Below are positions 1 to 7,279 of a stretch of 64,000 nucleotides of DNA, piece after piece (within the stretch, counting starts at the first letter, position 1; the number at the start of each line of letters is the position of its first letter). Below the pieces are notes generated by a model, which saw only the letters and a program-made list of their open reading frames with translations, was not told the origin of the DNA and made no database searches. Origin of the DNA: Desulfurococcales archaeon (GTDB lineage Archaea; Thermoproteota; Thermoprotei_A; Sulfolobales; Desulfurococcaceae); the NCBI GenBank assembly GCA_015520735.1, contig WAPN01000006.1, forward strand, positions 1 to 64,000. The letters run 5' to 3'. A program made the translations under genes and the position numbers.

Positions 1-87
1 CCATTACTATGTATGATCTAATATAAAGGGGATAATGACAACATGAAAACAATTTATTTTAATCATATATTGTTAAGAACTGAGGAA

Positions 88-264
88 TTTAGCCCGCCCA
101 CGGAGCACCGCCCCAGGTATCTCCCCCAACGGTGCCCCACCCGGGGAGTGGCCCCGGGTATCGCCGGAGGGGGGTTCCCAGGCGCTTCTATTTGGCAGTT
201 ACCAGCCAAATATCATCTTGCACCCAGGAACCTGGCTCCGGCGATGCGGGCGGTTAGCCGCACC
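88..264. ncRNA. GC-rich multi-hairpin element, probable structured RNA
   Basis: A block of about 175 bases far richer in G+C than the AT-rich DNA on both sides. It folds as a junction: an outer helix pairs 92-97 with 246-251; inside it lie hairpins 105-110/130-135 and 139-146/152-159, and a long arm made of 160-169/236-245, 173-178/227-232 and 189-195/206-212. These are perfect complementary blocks read directly from the sequence. Strand is undecided: the plus strand ends in a small hairpin followed by a T-rich stretch, while the minus strand has a TATA-like sequence about 25-30 bases upstream of its 5' edge. It is too short and lacks the core motifs I know for archaeal SRP RNA, RNase P RNA or 5S rRNA. 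It may be an unassigned ncRNA, a riboswitch-like leader of aspS, or a mobile-element relic. The remaining parts of 1-430 are AT-rich with no gene that I can see. Confidence 0.5.
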
Positions 265-430
265 ATGTATTTATTTAATTATTTTATTCCTTATATATTT
301 ATAATTATAATTTCACGATACAGTATGTTTATCGCTAAATAGTGTTCATTATATTTTCACGATTAGAAGACTATATTTATTTCCTATATATGTATTATTG
401 AAACCTACTTAGTGATACCTAAGGTGTTGA

Positions 431-1687
431 TTGGTGCGGGTATGTGGCTGGGTTATCAGGAGAAAAACCATTGGTAAAATCGTTATTCTTGAGATAAGCG
501 GGGATACTTCTTCGAAGCCTCACGTTATCGCACTTAAGAAGGAGCGCGAGCCAGAGCTATTTGAGCTTGCAAAAGACTTACCTATAGGAACTGCTCTTTG
601 TTTCGAGGGGGAACTAGCACCGGTACAGAGGAGTAGAAGGGGTGTCGAGTATATAGCCAAGGAAATCAAGGTATATTCTAGGCCTCTGGAACCACTGCCT
701 GTCGACACAGTTGGTAAGGTTCCGGCCCTGCTGGACACAAGGATCAAGTATAGGTATCTTTTGTTGAGAAATCCTGCTGAGAAGGCAATCTTTAAGATCA
801 GAGAATCTATACTGAGAGCCGCGAGAGAATACTTCATAAAGAACGGGTTCATGGAAGTACAGACCCCTAAGATCGTTGCTGCTGGTGCAGAGGGGGGTGC
901 AACATTATTTCCCGTGAAATACTTCGAGTATAATGCCTATTTGAGCCAGAGCCCGCAACTCTATAAACAGATGCTTATGTCCAGCACACCACGTGTATAT
1001 GAGATCACCCCGTATTTCAGGGCAGAGAAATTCGATACACCAAGACATCTTAATGAATCATGGGGTATTGATGCCGAGATAGGGTTTATCGGGTCAGAAG
1101 AGGATGTTATGAATGTTCTTGAGAACCTGATCGCCTTTATTGTTGATTATATAAGAAAGAACAATGTCGAAGAACTCGAAATACTTGGTGTAGAGCTGAA
1201 GCCCTTAACAGTGCCGTTCAAACGCATAACTTTCAGGGAGGCTGTAGACATACTTAGATCTGAGGGCGTCGAGATACCCGAAGGGGAAGACTTAACAGAG
1301 GCTGCGGAAAAGAGGCTCGGCGAAATAATGGCGTCTAAGGGGTACGACATATTCTTCATAACTAGGTTCCCATGGGAGGCAACAGGCTTCTACTACATGA
1401 GAAATGAGGATGGAACGACCAGAAAGTTCGACTTAGACTATAAGGGATTAGAACTATCGAGTGGTGGGCAGAGAGAACATAGATACGAGAAACTAGTAGA
1501 GGCCCTAAGAGACAAGGGATTAAATCCGAAAGGATTCAAGTTCTACCTTGAAGCCTTCAAGTATGGTATGCCGCCTCACGGAGGATTCGGGCTAGGTGTT
1601 GAACGTCTATTGGTTAAGCTATTAGGACTTAGCAATGTGAGGGAAGCAATACTGTTTGTAAGAGACAGAAATAGGCTCATACCATAA
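431..1687 (+). CDS. aspS: Aspartyl-tRNA synthetase (archaeal type)
   Basis: Class II aminoacyl-tRNA synthetase charging tRNA-Asp (possibly also tRNA-Asn, as in many archaea). An N-terminal OB-fold anticodon domain (about 1-95) precedes the catalytic core. The substrate loop QSPQLYKQ, motif 2 (FRAEKFDTPRHLNE) and motif 3 (GFGLGVERL, near residue 388) are intact, and the C-terminus ILFVRDRNRLIP is typical. At 418 residues it is slightly short: family members usually have another 15-20 residues before the GWV motif. An in-frame TGA lies directly before the TTG at 431, so no upstream extension is possible; a GTG three bases later is the alternative start. No Shine-Dalgarno is close, so the mRNA may be leaderless. 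adk follows on the same strand after about 80 bases. Confidence 0.95.
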   Translation: MVRVCGWVIRRKTIGKIVILEISGDTSSKPHVIALKKEREPELFELAKDLPIGTALCFEGELAPVQRSRRGVEYIAKEIKVYSRPLEPLPVDTVGKVPALLDTRIKYRYLLLRNPAEKAIFKIRESILRAAREYFIKNGFMEVQTPKIVAAGAEGGATLFPVKYFEYNAYLSQSPQLYKQMLMSSTPRVYEITPYFRAEKFDTPRHLNESWGIDAEIGFIGSEEDVMNVLENLIAFIVDYIRKNNVEELEILGVELKPLTVPFKRITFREAVDILRSEGVEIPEGEDLTEAAEKRLGEIMASKGYDIFFITRFPWEATGFYYMRNEDGTTRKFDLDYKGLELSSGGQREHRYEKLVEALRDKGLNPKGFKFYLEAFKYGMPPHGGFGLGVERLLVKLLGLSNVREAILFVRDRNRLIP

Positions 1688-1768
1688 TGGTTTTCAAAGA
1701 ATAACACGTTTTATCCTTTAAACACATAGTTTCACTAACAAGAAAGGCCAGATTATGGGTGCTCAACA

Positions 1769-2446
1769 ATGAGAATCATACTAATCGGTCCGCCTGGGGC
1801 AGGAAAAGGAACCTATGCCAAGTATTTCAGCAAGAAATACTGCATCCCCCACATAAGCACTGGCGACATCTTCAGAGCAGAGATAGCTAACGAAACGGAG
1901 CTAGGCAAGAAGATCAAAGAATATGTTGAGAAAGGAATGCTCGTCCCAGATGAAATAGTGATCGAGGTTGTTAAGAAGAGGCTGAGCCAGCATGACACTC
2001 AGAAAGGATTCATACTCGATGGATTTCCACGAACTATTAAGCAGGCGGAAGCACTCGACCAGTTCACTAAGATCGATGCCGCAATACATATCTACATTGA
2101 TATGGAAGAAGCTGTACGGAGACTGAGCAACCGCTATGTATGCCCCAAGTGCGGGAGATCATACAATCTACTGTTCAACCCGCCAAAGAACGACCTGACA
2201 TGCGATGATTGTGGAACCAAACTTATCAGGAGAAAAGACGATGAACCCGAGATAATCAGGAAGAGATACAAGATCTACTATGAGACATTCCAACCTATAC
2301 TTGAATACTACAAGGCGAAGAACCTCCTTATAGAGATCGATAATACACAAGGTAGCACTAAAGGTATACCGCTTCTCGAAAAAATACTCAAAGAGAAAGA
2401 AATACTTAGGATCGACCCATGCAATCCTGACGTCTCAATAGTGTGA
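1769..2446 (+). CDS. adk: Adenylate kinase with zinc LID
   Basis: Interconverts AMP + ATP and 2 ADP. The Walker A loop GPPGAGKGT is at residues 7-15, the AMP-binding STGDIFR follows near 30, and FPRT lies near 86-89. The LID domain carries a four-cysteine zinc site (Cys125, 128, 145, 148) as in zinc-containing long-type adenylate kinases, which stabilises the fold at high temperature. Length (225 aa) is normal for the long bacterial-type form; many crenarchaea instead carry the short trimeric AdkA. The ATG at 1769 is the only reasonable start. It ends 19 bases before the DUF2797 gene, suggesting co-transcription with it. Confidence 0.93.
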   Translation: MRIILIGPPGAGKGTYAKYFSKKYCIPHISTGDIFRAEIANETELGKKIKEYVEKGMLVPDEIVIEVVKKRLSQHDTQKGFILDGFPRTIKQAEALDQFTKIDAAIHIYIDMEEAVRRLSNRYVCPKCGRSYNLLFNPPKNDLTCDDCGTKLIRRKDDEPEIIRKRYKIYYETFQPILEYYKAKNLLIEIDNTQGSTKGIPLLEKILKEKEILRIDPCNPDVSIV

Positions 2447-2465
2447 CAGGAGGAATCACTCACTA

Positions 2466-3404
2466 TTGATACCCCGCCTTGTATACATCCAATCAAAATT
2501 TTATTCAAAAACACATATCAAACAAGTAGGTCTCGACTCGTTTTTCAATAAGAAATCAGAGCCGCTCGAACTAATAAAATACAAGATAATGCTCAACGGT
2601 ATAGTAATCCAAGAGACCGGAACAACTATTCTCCATATAGCTTCTGTTAATGACAAGATCATGCTCAACGAGAGTTTTAACGAATACTGCCACTGGCACA
2701 ACGGCCCGCTAGATAAGAGGGATAACCCATTTGAAAGAACATACTGTATAAAACCAATTATTAGTGAGCTTGGTTTTTGTAGAGAACACCTACACAGTGA
2801 CAGAGCCATATACATTAGGTGCTTTGGGACATCTGGTCTGGAGAGCCTAAGAAACTGTGTCATGCTAGACAAAAAATATGATGAGGAAATAGAATATTCC
2901 GTGTACCTGCTCAGCTATGGGCAAGAATCGATAAAAGTCGGAACAACTCGTAGCTTCAGAATCTTCGAACGCATAGCTGAGCAACCCCATGTAGTTGCAA
3001 CAATACTTGCAAAAACAAGGAATGCCTATAAGGCACGGGATATCGAAATCAGAGCTGGCAAATTACCATGGTTAACAGAGCGGCCTAGAAGAAGCCTAAA
3101 AACAGTGGTATCTAAGCCGCTATCACCATCATTATATAGACTGAAAAATCTGAGAGAGAAAACAATACATGCTCTCGGCATTAATGATTCCAACCCTATG
3201 TTCTTCAAAGTTCTCCCCGCCGACGATATCAGCTATTATCTTAAAGCGAGGGAGGCTCGCCTAGAGGATCTTGAGGGAAAGAAGCTAGAGATACTTGGTT
3301 TCTGGGGAGGCTATCTGTTACTGAGCGATATATCTATGAATAATTACTATACACTAAGAGCAAAAGAAATACTCCACAAAGACACGATCAAGATCATTTC
3401 CTAG
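2466..3404 (+). CDS. DUF2797 family protein
   Basis: A 312-residue protein resembling archaeal DUF2797 proteins. The N-terminal part has a Cys/His set (CHWHNG, RTYCIKP, GFCREH) that looks like a metal site. The middle block, with KVGTTR near residue 160 followed by an R-x-x-E-R-I-AEQP stretch and KARDIEI, resembles the GIY-YIG-like core of the family. No activity is established to my knowledge, so none is assigned. It starts at a TTG 19 bases after adk. Its 3' end overlaps the convergent Lrp regulator by 11 bases. Confidence 0.7.
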   Translation: MIPRLVYIQSKFYSKTHIKQVGLDSFFNKKSEPLELIKYKIMLNGIVIQETGTTILHIASVNDKIMLNESFNEYCHWHNGPLDKRDNPFERTYCIKPIISELGFCREHLHSDRAIYIRCFGTSGLESLRNCVMLDKKYDEEIEYSVYLLSYGQESIKVGTTRSFRIFERIAEQPHVVATILAKTRNAYKARDIEIRAGKLPWLTERPRRSLKTVVSKPLSPSLYRLKNLREKTIHALGINDSNPMFFKVLPADDISYYLKAREARLEDLEGKKLEILGFWGGYLLLSDISMNNYYTLRAKEILHKDTIKIIS

Positions 3405-3936
3405 TATTCCTCTTCTTCAATCTAAGGACAGGTAGACAGCCACTACAAAGTTGTAGATGACGCCATATGCAATCAAGGCAAGATGCATCGGGATTCTTAA
3501 CTGGAATTTTGAGATCCTTTGGTAGTTCACCATATTCGATCTCATAGGCTACTAAGCCATCATTGTATAGCTGCTTCATCCGTTCAATAAAAAATATAAC
3601 TTCCATCTTGTTTTTACCGTAAACCATTGCCACTATGTCGTGTGAATTATTCTTCATAATTCCAAGCACTCTATTACACTTGCTTAATAGCATCATCAGT
3701 CTTTCAGGATTATCCACGCTAAACCTAACATATGCGGCGACGCTTCCCGAGAGCTTAATCGAGACAAGAGGCTTTATTTCGAGCAAGCCCTTATCTATTA
3801 GCCTCTGAATCCTATTACGTATACTCGTGTAGCTTAGTCCTGTTAGTTCAGATAATTTTACGAGGCTTATTCTTCCATCTTTCGATAGTTCTTTTATCAA
3901 AATAGCATCCATGCTGTCAATACTGTTATCCGCCAT
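3394..3936 (-). CDS. Lrp/AsnC-family regulator with C-terminal Cys motif
   Basis: A probable DNA-binding transcription regulator. Residues 8-60 form the winged helix-turn-helix typical of Lrp/AsnC proteins (DAILIKELSKDGRISLVKLSELTGLS, then SIRNRIQRLIDKGLL, given here as two parts), followed by an alpha/beta ligand-sensing region to about residue 150. Unusually, the C-terminus adds a C-x2-C-x8-C-x2-C cluster (CLDC...CSGC) that looks like a metal or redox site, so it may sense metal or oxidant rather than an amino acid. The ATG at 3936 is preferred over a GTG four codons upstream because a GGTG sits at a suitable distance. It is convergent with, and overlaps by 11 bases, the DUF2797 gene. Targets are unknown. 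Confidence 0.8.
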   Translation of the reverse strand: MADNSIDSMDAILIKELSKDGRISLVKLSELTGLSYTSIRNRIQRLIDKGLLEIKPLVSIKLSGSVAAYVRFSVDNPERLMMLLSKCNRVLGIMKNNSHDIVAMVYGKNKMEVIFFIERMKQLYNDGLVAYEIEYGELPKDLKIPVKNPDASCLDCIWRHLQLCSGCLPVLRLKKRNTRK

Positions 3937-3993
3937 AATCGCTAGCACCGTAAAAGTGTTTCCAATAAACCCCTTATAACTCCATGGGTTTTA

Positions 3994-4722
3994 TCACATT
4001 GTTCTTTTTCTCAGACTAATATGTAGTCGTGTTCTTTGTTTACCGCTACGGGTACCGGTGATTTCATAGTTCTCCTTTATATTCATACCTAGTCTATGAC
4101 TTAGCCTTCTCGCGAGTTTGCGAGCTGCTCCATGACTATAAAAATATACGTCTATACCGTTCTTCGTCTCTATAGCCTCAATGTAGTCACGACCCAGTCT
4201 AGGCTCTTTAGCGAATTCCTCCTCAAGTATTTTCTTGAGCTCATTTACATGTATACCACGTATTTGTATAAGTGCTTCATATTCTCTACTATCATACATT
4301 ATACATCTTGGGCACTTGGTTGGCCTAAAGTAAATAGTTATTCTCAGAGGGACTCTGAAGCCCGCTGCACCATATTTGCCGGAAACAATTATATCGATAT
4401 CGGTATGCCATGAAGGCGATGTAACATAATCGTATCCATCTATCCTTAGTTCTTTGACACCGTTAACGGGCCTTATTTTATTAAAAATAAAATTACGTAC
4501 TATATAATCTATAGCTGATTCAAAATCATTGGTATCGATCCATTTGTATCCGATCTTTAATGACCCGCAGACCTTGCATAAGTCGAAATAATAGGTGTTC
4601 TGCTCTAAACGTACCAGTTCTCCCCTTTTTATCCTGCACTTCAAGCACACCGAGTCTATCACGGGGTTCTCCGGTGTATCGTTGCTTCCGCAGTATACAC
4701 AGAATCTAGCCAACACCTGCAC
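3994..4722 (-). CDS. nmd3: NMD3 family protein (60S export/ribosome factor homologue)
   Basis: Archaeal homologue of eukaryotic NMD3, which binds the large ribosomal subunit at the tRNA sites. Near the N-terminus there are paired zinc knuckles (CVYC and CLKC, then CKVC, and later CPRC around residue 137), followed by an alpha/beta region and the characteristic DVYFYSHGAARKLARRL segment. The GTG start at 4722 is chosen because it sits just after the stop codon of the upstream membrane-protein gene and puts the first zinc knuckle near the N-terminus, as in relatives; a longer reading up to 4764 would overlap that gene by 40 bases. Its role in archaea, which lack a nucleus, is probably in large-subunit assembly or quality control. 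Confidence 0.85.
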   Translation of the reverse strand: MQVLARFCVYCGSNDTPENPVIDSVCLKCRIKRGELVRLEQNTYYFDLCKVCGSLKIGYKWIDTNDFESAIDYIVRNFIFNKIRPVNGVKELRIDGYDYVTSPSWHTDIDIIVSGKYGAAGFRVPLRITIYFRPTKCPRCIMYDSREYEALIQIRGIHVNELKKILEEEFAKEPRLGRDYIEAIETKNGIDVYFYSHGAARKLARRLSHRLGMNIKENYEITGTRSGKQRTRLHISLRKRTM

Positions 4723-4724
4723 AC

Positions 4725-5345
4725 CTATGTAGCGAAACTTGTTAGGTAATGGTAGAGCATCCATGATAACGTAGTAGTTGTTATAGCCGATATAAAACCA
4801 AGCGTTAATTGCATCAAATTATGTCTTCCCAGCACGTATCTAGAATACATGATTATAAAAGCTATGATGAACAGTATTATCGCATCAATATTTAGCCCCA
4901 GATAGTAGAGTGTTAATGCCGGGCCCACTATTCCAATTGTGTGTAGGCTTACCTTAGTCCAGAAGTTCAGCGTGATCGCAACGACGCCATTCATTAAATA
5001 GGCGAGGCTGAGGAAGAAGGGATAACCCGGATAATGTATCGAGAAGAATAATGTTGAAAAGAAATAGTTAAGGATCACGAGCAGGAAAGGCTTAAACCTT
5101 TGATTTTTCTCTGGATAATCCCACTCAATTCCGTGACGTAGCGCCCATGTAGTCGGAATGACTAATGGAAATATAGCCAGCGATAACACCATAGCTATGA
5201 GCGATAAGTAATCTCCACTGAGATAAAGCCATGTTCTTATGGCGACATATAGGCCTATAAAGGGGGCCGAGAAGATCAGTGACAGTGCTGTAGCAATATT
5301 TTTGCTCATATCAGAGACCCACGTCATCCCACATTTCTTGAACAC
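4725..5345 (-). CDS. PAP2-like integral membrane protein
   Basis: About 206 residues with five or six hydrophobic segments. The pattern of a basic segment (EKNQRFKPF), SLHT, and SRYVLGRHNLMQLTLG recalls the three PAP2 phosphatase motifs (KX6RP, PSGH, SRX5HX3D), but each is altered: the PSGH motif is only SLHT and the final Asp is missing. It is therefore either a divergent lipid-phosphate phosphatase or an inactive relative. It lies between priL (8 bases) and nmd3 (2 bases) in one minus-strand operon. The GTG at 5345 is the longest start; ATG codons at 5327 and 5309 are alternatives. Confidence 0.65.
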   Translation of the reverse strand: MFKKCGMTWVSDMSKNIATALSLIFSAPFIGLYVAIRTWLYLSGDYLSLIAMVLSLAIFPLVIPTTWALRHGIEWDYPEKNQRFKPFLLVILNYFFSTLFFSIHYPGYPFFLSLAYLMNGVVAITLNFWTKVSLHTIGIVGPALTLYYLGLNIDAIILFIIAFIIMYSRYVLGRHNLMQLTLGFISAITTTTLSWMLYHYLTSFAT

Positions 5346-5352
5346 TTAGAAT

Positions 5353-6468
5353 TTAGTCATTTTTGTTTTTACCGCTACTCGTACCCTTACGATACTTGCT
5401 CCTCAATATGTTTCTCCTATAAACGACCAAGGGGTTCTTCGCACCACAATCACCCGCTACCGGACACAGCCCTAGGCTCTTCATAGTCTGACAGCTATAG
5501 GGCATGTACTGTTTCCTGCTACCCCGAAGCCCAGCAATATGCTCTATCTGGTATCGAGCTATCTTCTCATTAAAATCCGGCACATTTTTGAAAAGCCCCA
5601 GTATTTCCTCAACATCCATGCCTATTCTTGCTAGGAAAGCAGTGATAGTGAAACGGGCTTGATGCGAGAGGTTCTCTCCTGCGCGGAGAGCCTCAATGAT
5701 CTTAGACATGCATGGTGGAAACGCGTTGAAATCTATTATATCTGTCTCAAACACGCCTTGCTGTGTGTGCCGCACTGCACGAACTTGATACCAATTTGCT
5801 TTACCAAGTATTTCCCGGGCTTTATCTATTATGTGACTCAATTCTTCAGACCGTACCTGTAGTTCATTAACCTGATTAACTATATACGAAGTTATAGCTT
5901 CTTCCAATATTCTTGGAAAAACATCCTTGTCCAGGTATACATAACCCCTATGGACTATTTGGTTTACGATTCTATACTTAGGTTCACCTGTCAGCCTAGC
6001 CGAGAATTTAAGGTAATCTTTAAAGTACATTGCAAAAGGCTTCACGATGAAAGCTGGGGATCCATGTATTATTTTCACAGGTATTCTCGGCGGGTTTTTC
6101 GCCTGAAGTATGTTTATACCTATTCTCTTGGCAATAGCTATTAATGTGGGGATATTTTCGTGTCTTAGTTTCTCATAAGCGTGTTTCGAGTACGCTATAG
6201 CTACACGGTTTATTAGTCGTCGATCTCCAAGGGCTTTAGTGATGGCCAGGATAATATAATAGGCCACAATCTCTTCTTCAGCAGTACGCTGCCCCCGGCC
6301 AATATCTTTCCCCTTAATTATTCTTTCAAGTATTCTTAATGCTCTCCTACCTATGATCCCATTAGGGTCGGCAAGAGTTACAAGAGTTGCTCCAGGCCAT
6401 CGATACTCTATGATAGAATTAACATCGGCGATGAATGGATAATAGGTATAGTCAATTATTACTGCCAT
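5353..6468 (-). CDS. priL: DNA primase large subunit PriL
   Basis: Regulatory subunit of the archaeal/eukaryotic-type primase; it binds PriS and helps initiate primers. The N-terminal helical domain (1-200) is followed by a C-terminal domain carrying four cysteines (Cys253 in FPPCMSKI, then Cys326, Cys335 and Cys341 in PYSC...LC...DCG) that bind a [4Fe-4S] cluster in this family. The YQIEHIAG segment near residue 307 is also typical. Length 371 is normal. The ATG follows a GGGTAAT ribosome site. Only about 33 bases separate it from a C/D sRNA on the same strand, so its promoter either lies within the sRNA gene or the two are co-transcribed. Confidence 0.93.
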   Translation of the reverse strand: MAVIIDYTYYPFIADVNSIIEYRWPGATLVTLADPNGIIGRRALRILERIIKGKDIGRGQRTAEEEIVAYYIILAITKALGDRRLINRVAIAYSKHAYEKLRHENIPTLIAIAKRIGINILQAKNPPRIPVKIIHGSPAFIVKPFAMYFKDYLKFSARLTGEPKYRIVNQIVHRGYVYLDKDVFPRILEEAITSYIVNQVNELQVRSEELSHIIDKAREILGKANWYQVRAVRHTQQGVFETDIIDFNAFPPCMSKIIEALRAGENLSHQARFTITAFLARIGMDVEEILGLFKNVPDFNEKIARYQIEHIAGLRGSRKQYMPYSCQTMKSLGLCPVAGDCGAKNPLVVYRRNILRSKYRKGTSSGKNKND

Positions 6469-6499
6469 TAGGGATTACCCTTTAGAACCCAGTATCATA

Positions 6500-6562
6500 A
6501 GCTCAGAGGGGACGGATACCGCTCATCGCGCACGCTCGCCCGATGGCGTACACATCACTGCG
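6500..6562 (-). ncRNA. C/D box sRNA (2'-O-methylation guide)
   Basis: On the minus strand: C box GTGATGT (6552-6558), a 13-nt guide, a degenerate D' box CGAG (6535-6538), C' box GCGATGA (6523-6529), a second guide, and D box CTGA (6503-6506). Box order and spacing fit archaeal C/D sRNAs of about 60 nt that direct fibrillarin to rRNA or tRNA. The guides would pair with target sequences CCCGATGGCGTAC (D' side) and AGGGGACGGATACC (D side). I could not place these in an rRNA from memory. It lies directly upstream of priL on the same strand. Confidence 0.7.
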
Positions 6563-6611
6563 ACTAAACAATATTCTTGGATCACCAGATAAAGATTTGC
6601 AGATGTGATCG

Positions 6612-6686
6612 GCGATCAGCGCTTTGGCCCCACATCACTGTTCAGGATACCTCCCAAACTGGGAGGTCCCCATTCATCATTTCCGC
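6612..6686 (-). ncRNA. C/D box sRNA with long first guide arm
   Basis: On the minus strand: C box ATGATGA (6674-6680), D' box CTGA (6642-6645), C' box GTGATGT (6632-6638), D box CTGA (6616-6619). The C'-D spacing is the canonical 12 nt, with guide GGGGCCAAAGCG (target CGCTTTGGCCCC; the fifth base from the D box predicts 2'-O-methyl U). The C-D' interval is 28 nt instead of about 12 and contains an inverted repeat (ACCTCCC...GGGAGGT). All four boxes match the consensus well. It lies in tandem, 50 nt upstream of the other sRNA. Confidence 0.75.
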
Positions 6687-6718
6687 CGGATTATAATAAT
6701 TGATTCTAGACCCTTAAA

Positions 6719-7243
6719 TTATTCTTTTATGTCGAAAACTATCTCCTCTCTCCCACCTACAAGCGTTCCGGGCTTTACACGAAACCAGAGCCCTCTGCCA
6801 TTCGGGAGGATCTCATATGGAACGCCAACTTCGGCCTTCACCACTCTAGCATTTACAGGGAGAAACCAGTAGACTATGTATTCATACTCGGCTCTTTCCT
6901 CCTCGTAAATGTTAACATAGTTATTTATTCCTTTACGTAATCTACCTATGAATTCTATGTTGAAGACTATATAGGCATATCTTCCCTTCTCCTTCACCCC
7001 AATATTAACGTCTACTACGCGTGGGTAGACTCTCTCATCATTGATGTAGACCTCTTCTTGGTCCAGGTAATATTGCATGTTCTCTCCTAACATTTTCAGC
7101 TCTCTAGATAAGGCTACTGGTCTTCGTAGCAGACCAGCATAATACTTATCTGGGTCATAATACTCGAAGATAACCTCTTGATCTACGAGACCGTTTTCAT
7201 GCATGAAAAATAATCCGTAAGCATAGGTCGGTCTAGGCTCCAT
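6719..7243 (-). CDS. Conserved-looking hypothetical protein, beta-rich
   Basis: A 174-residue acidic, aromatic-rich protein with no signal peptide, membrane segment or motif that I recognise. Alternating hydrophobic patterns (for example YAYIVFNIEF and YEYIVYWFLPV) suggest a beta-sandwich. It begins with an ATG 36 bases downstream of the membrane winged-helix gene on the same strand, so the two may share a transcript and this could be a partner of that regulator. Function is unknown. Confidence 0.6.
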   Translation of the reverse strand: MEPRPTYAYGLFFMHENGLVDQEVIFEYYDPDKYYAGLLRRPVALSRELKMLGENMQYYLDQEEVYINDERVYPRVVDVNIGVKEKGRYAYIVFNIEFIGRLRKGINNYVNIYEEERAEYEYIVYWFLPVNARVVKAEVGVPYEILPNGRGLWFRVKPGTLVGGREEIVFDIKE

Positions 7244-7279
7244 AGGATCTCACCGCAGGATTTTATTGTAATGTTCTTT

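Noticed and set aside
220-250. CCAGGAACCTGG block resembling part of a cobalamin riboswitch
   Set aside because: The rest of the cobalamin consensus (B12 box in the right order and strand, GGGAA segment) is missing; the block is explained by the local helix.
43-342. Open frame of 99 codons across the GC-rich element
   Set aside because: Proline/arginine-rich nonsense composition and strong RNA-like inverted repeats argue for a folded element, not a protein.
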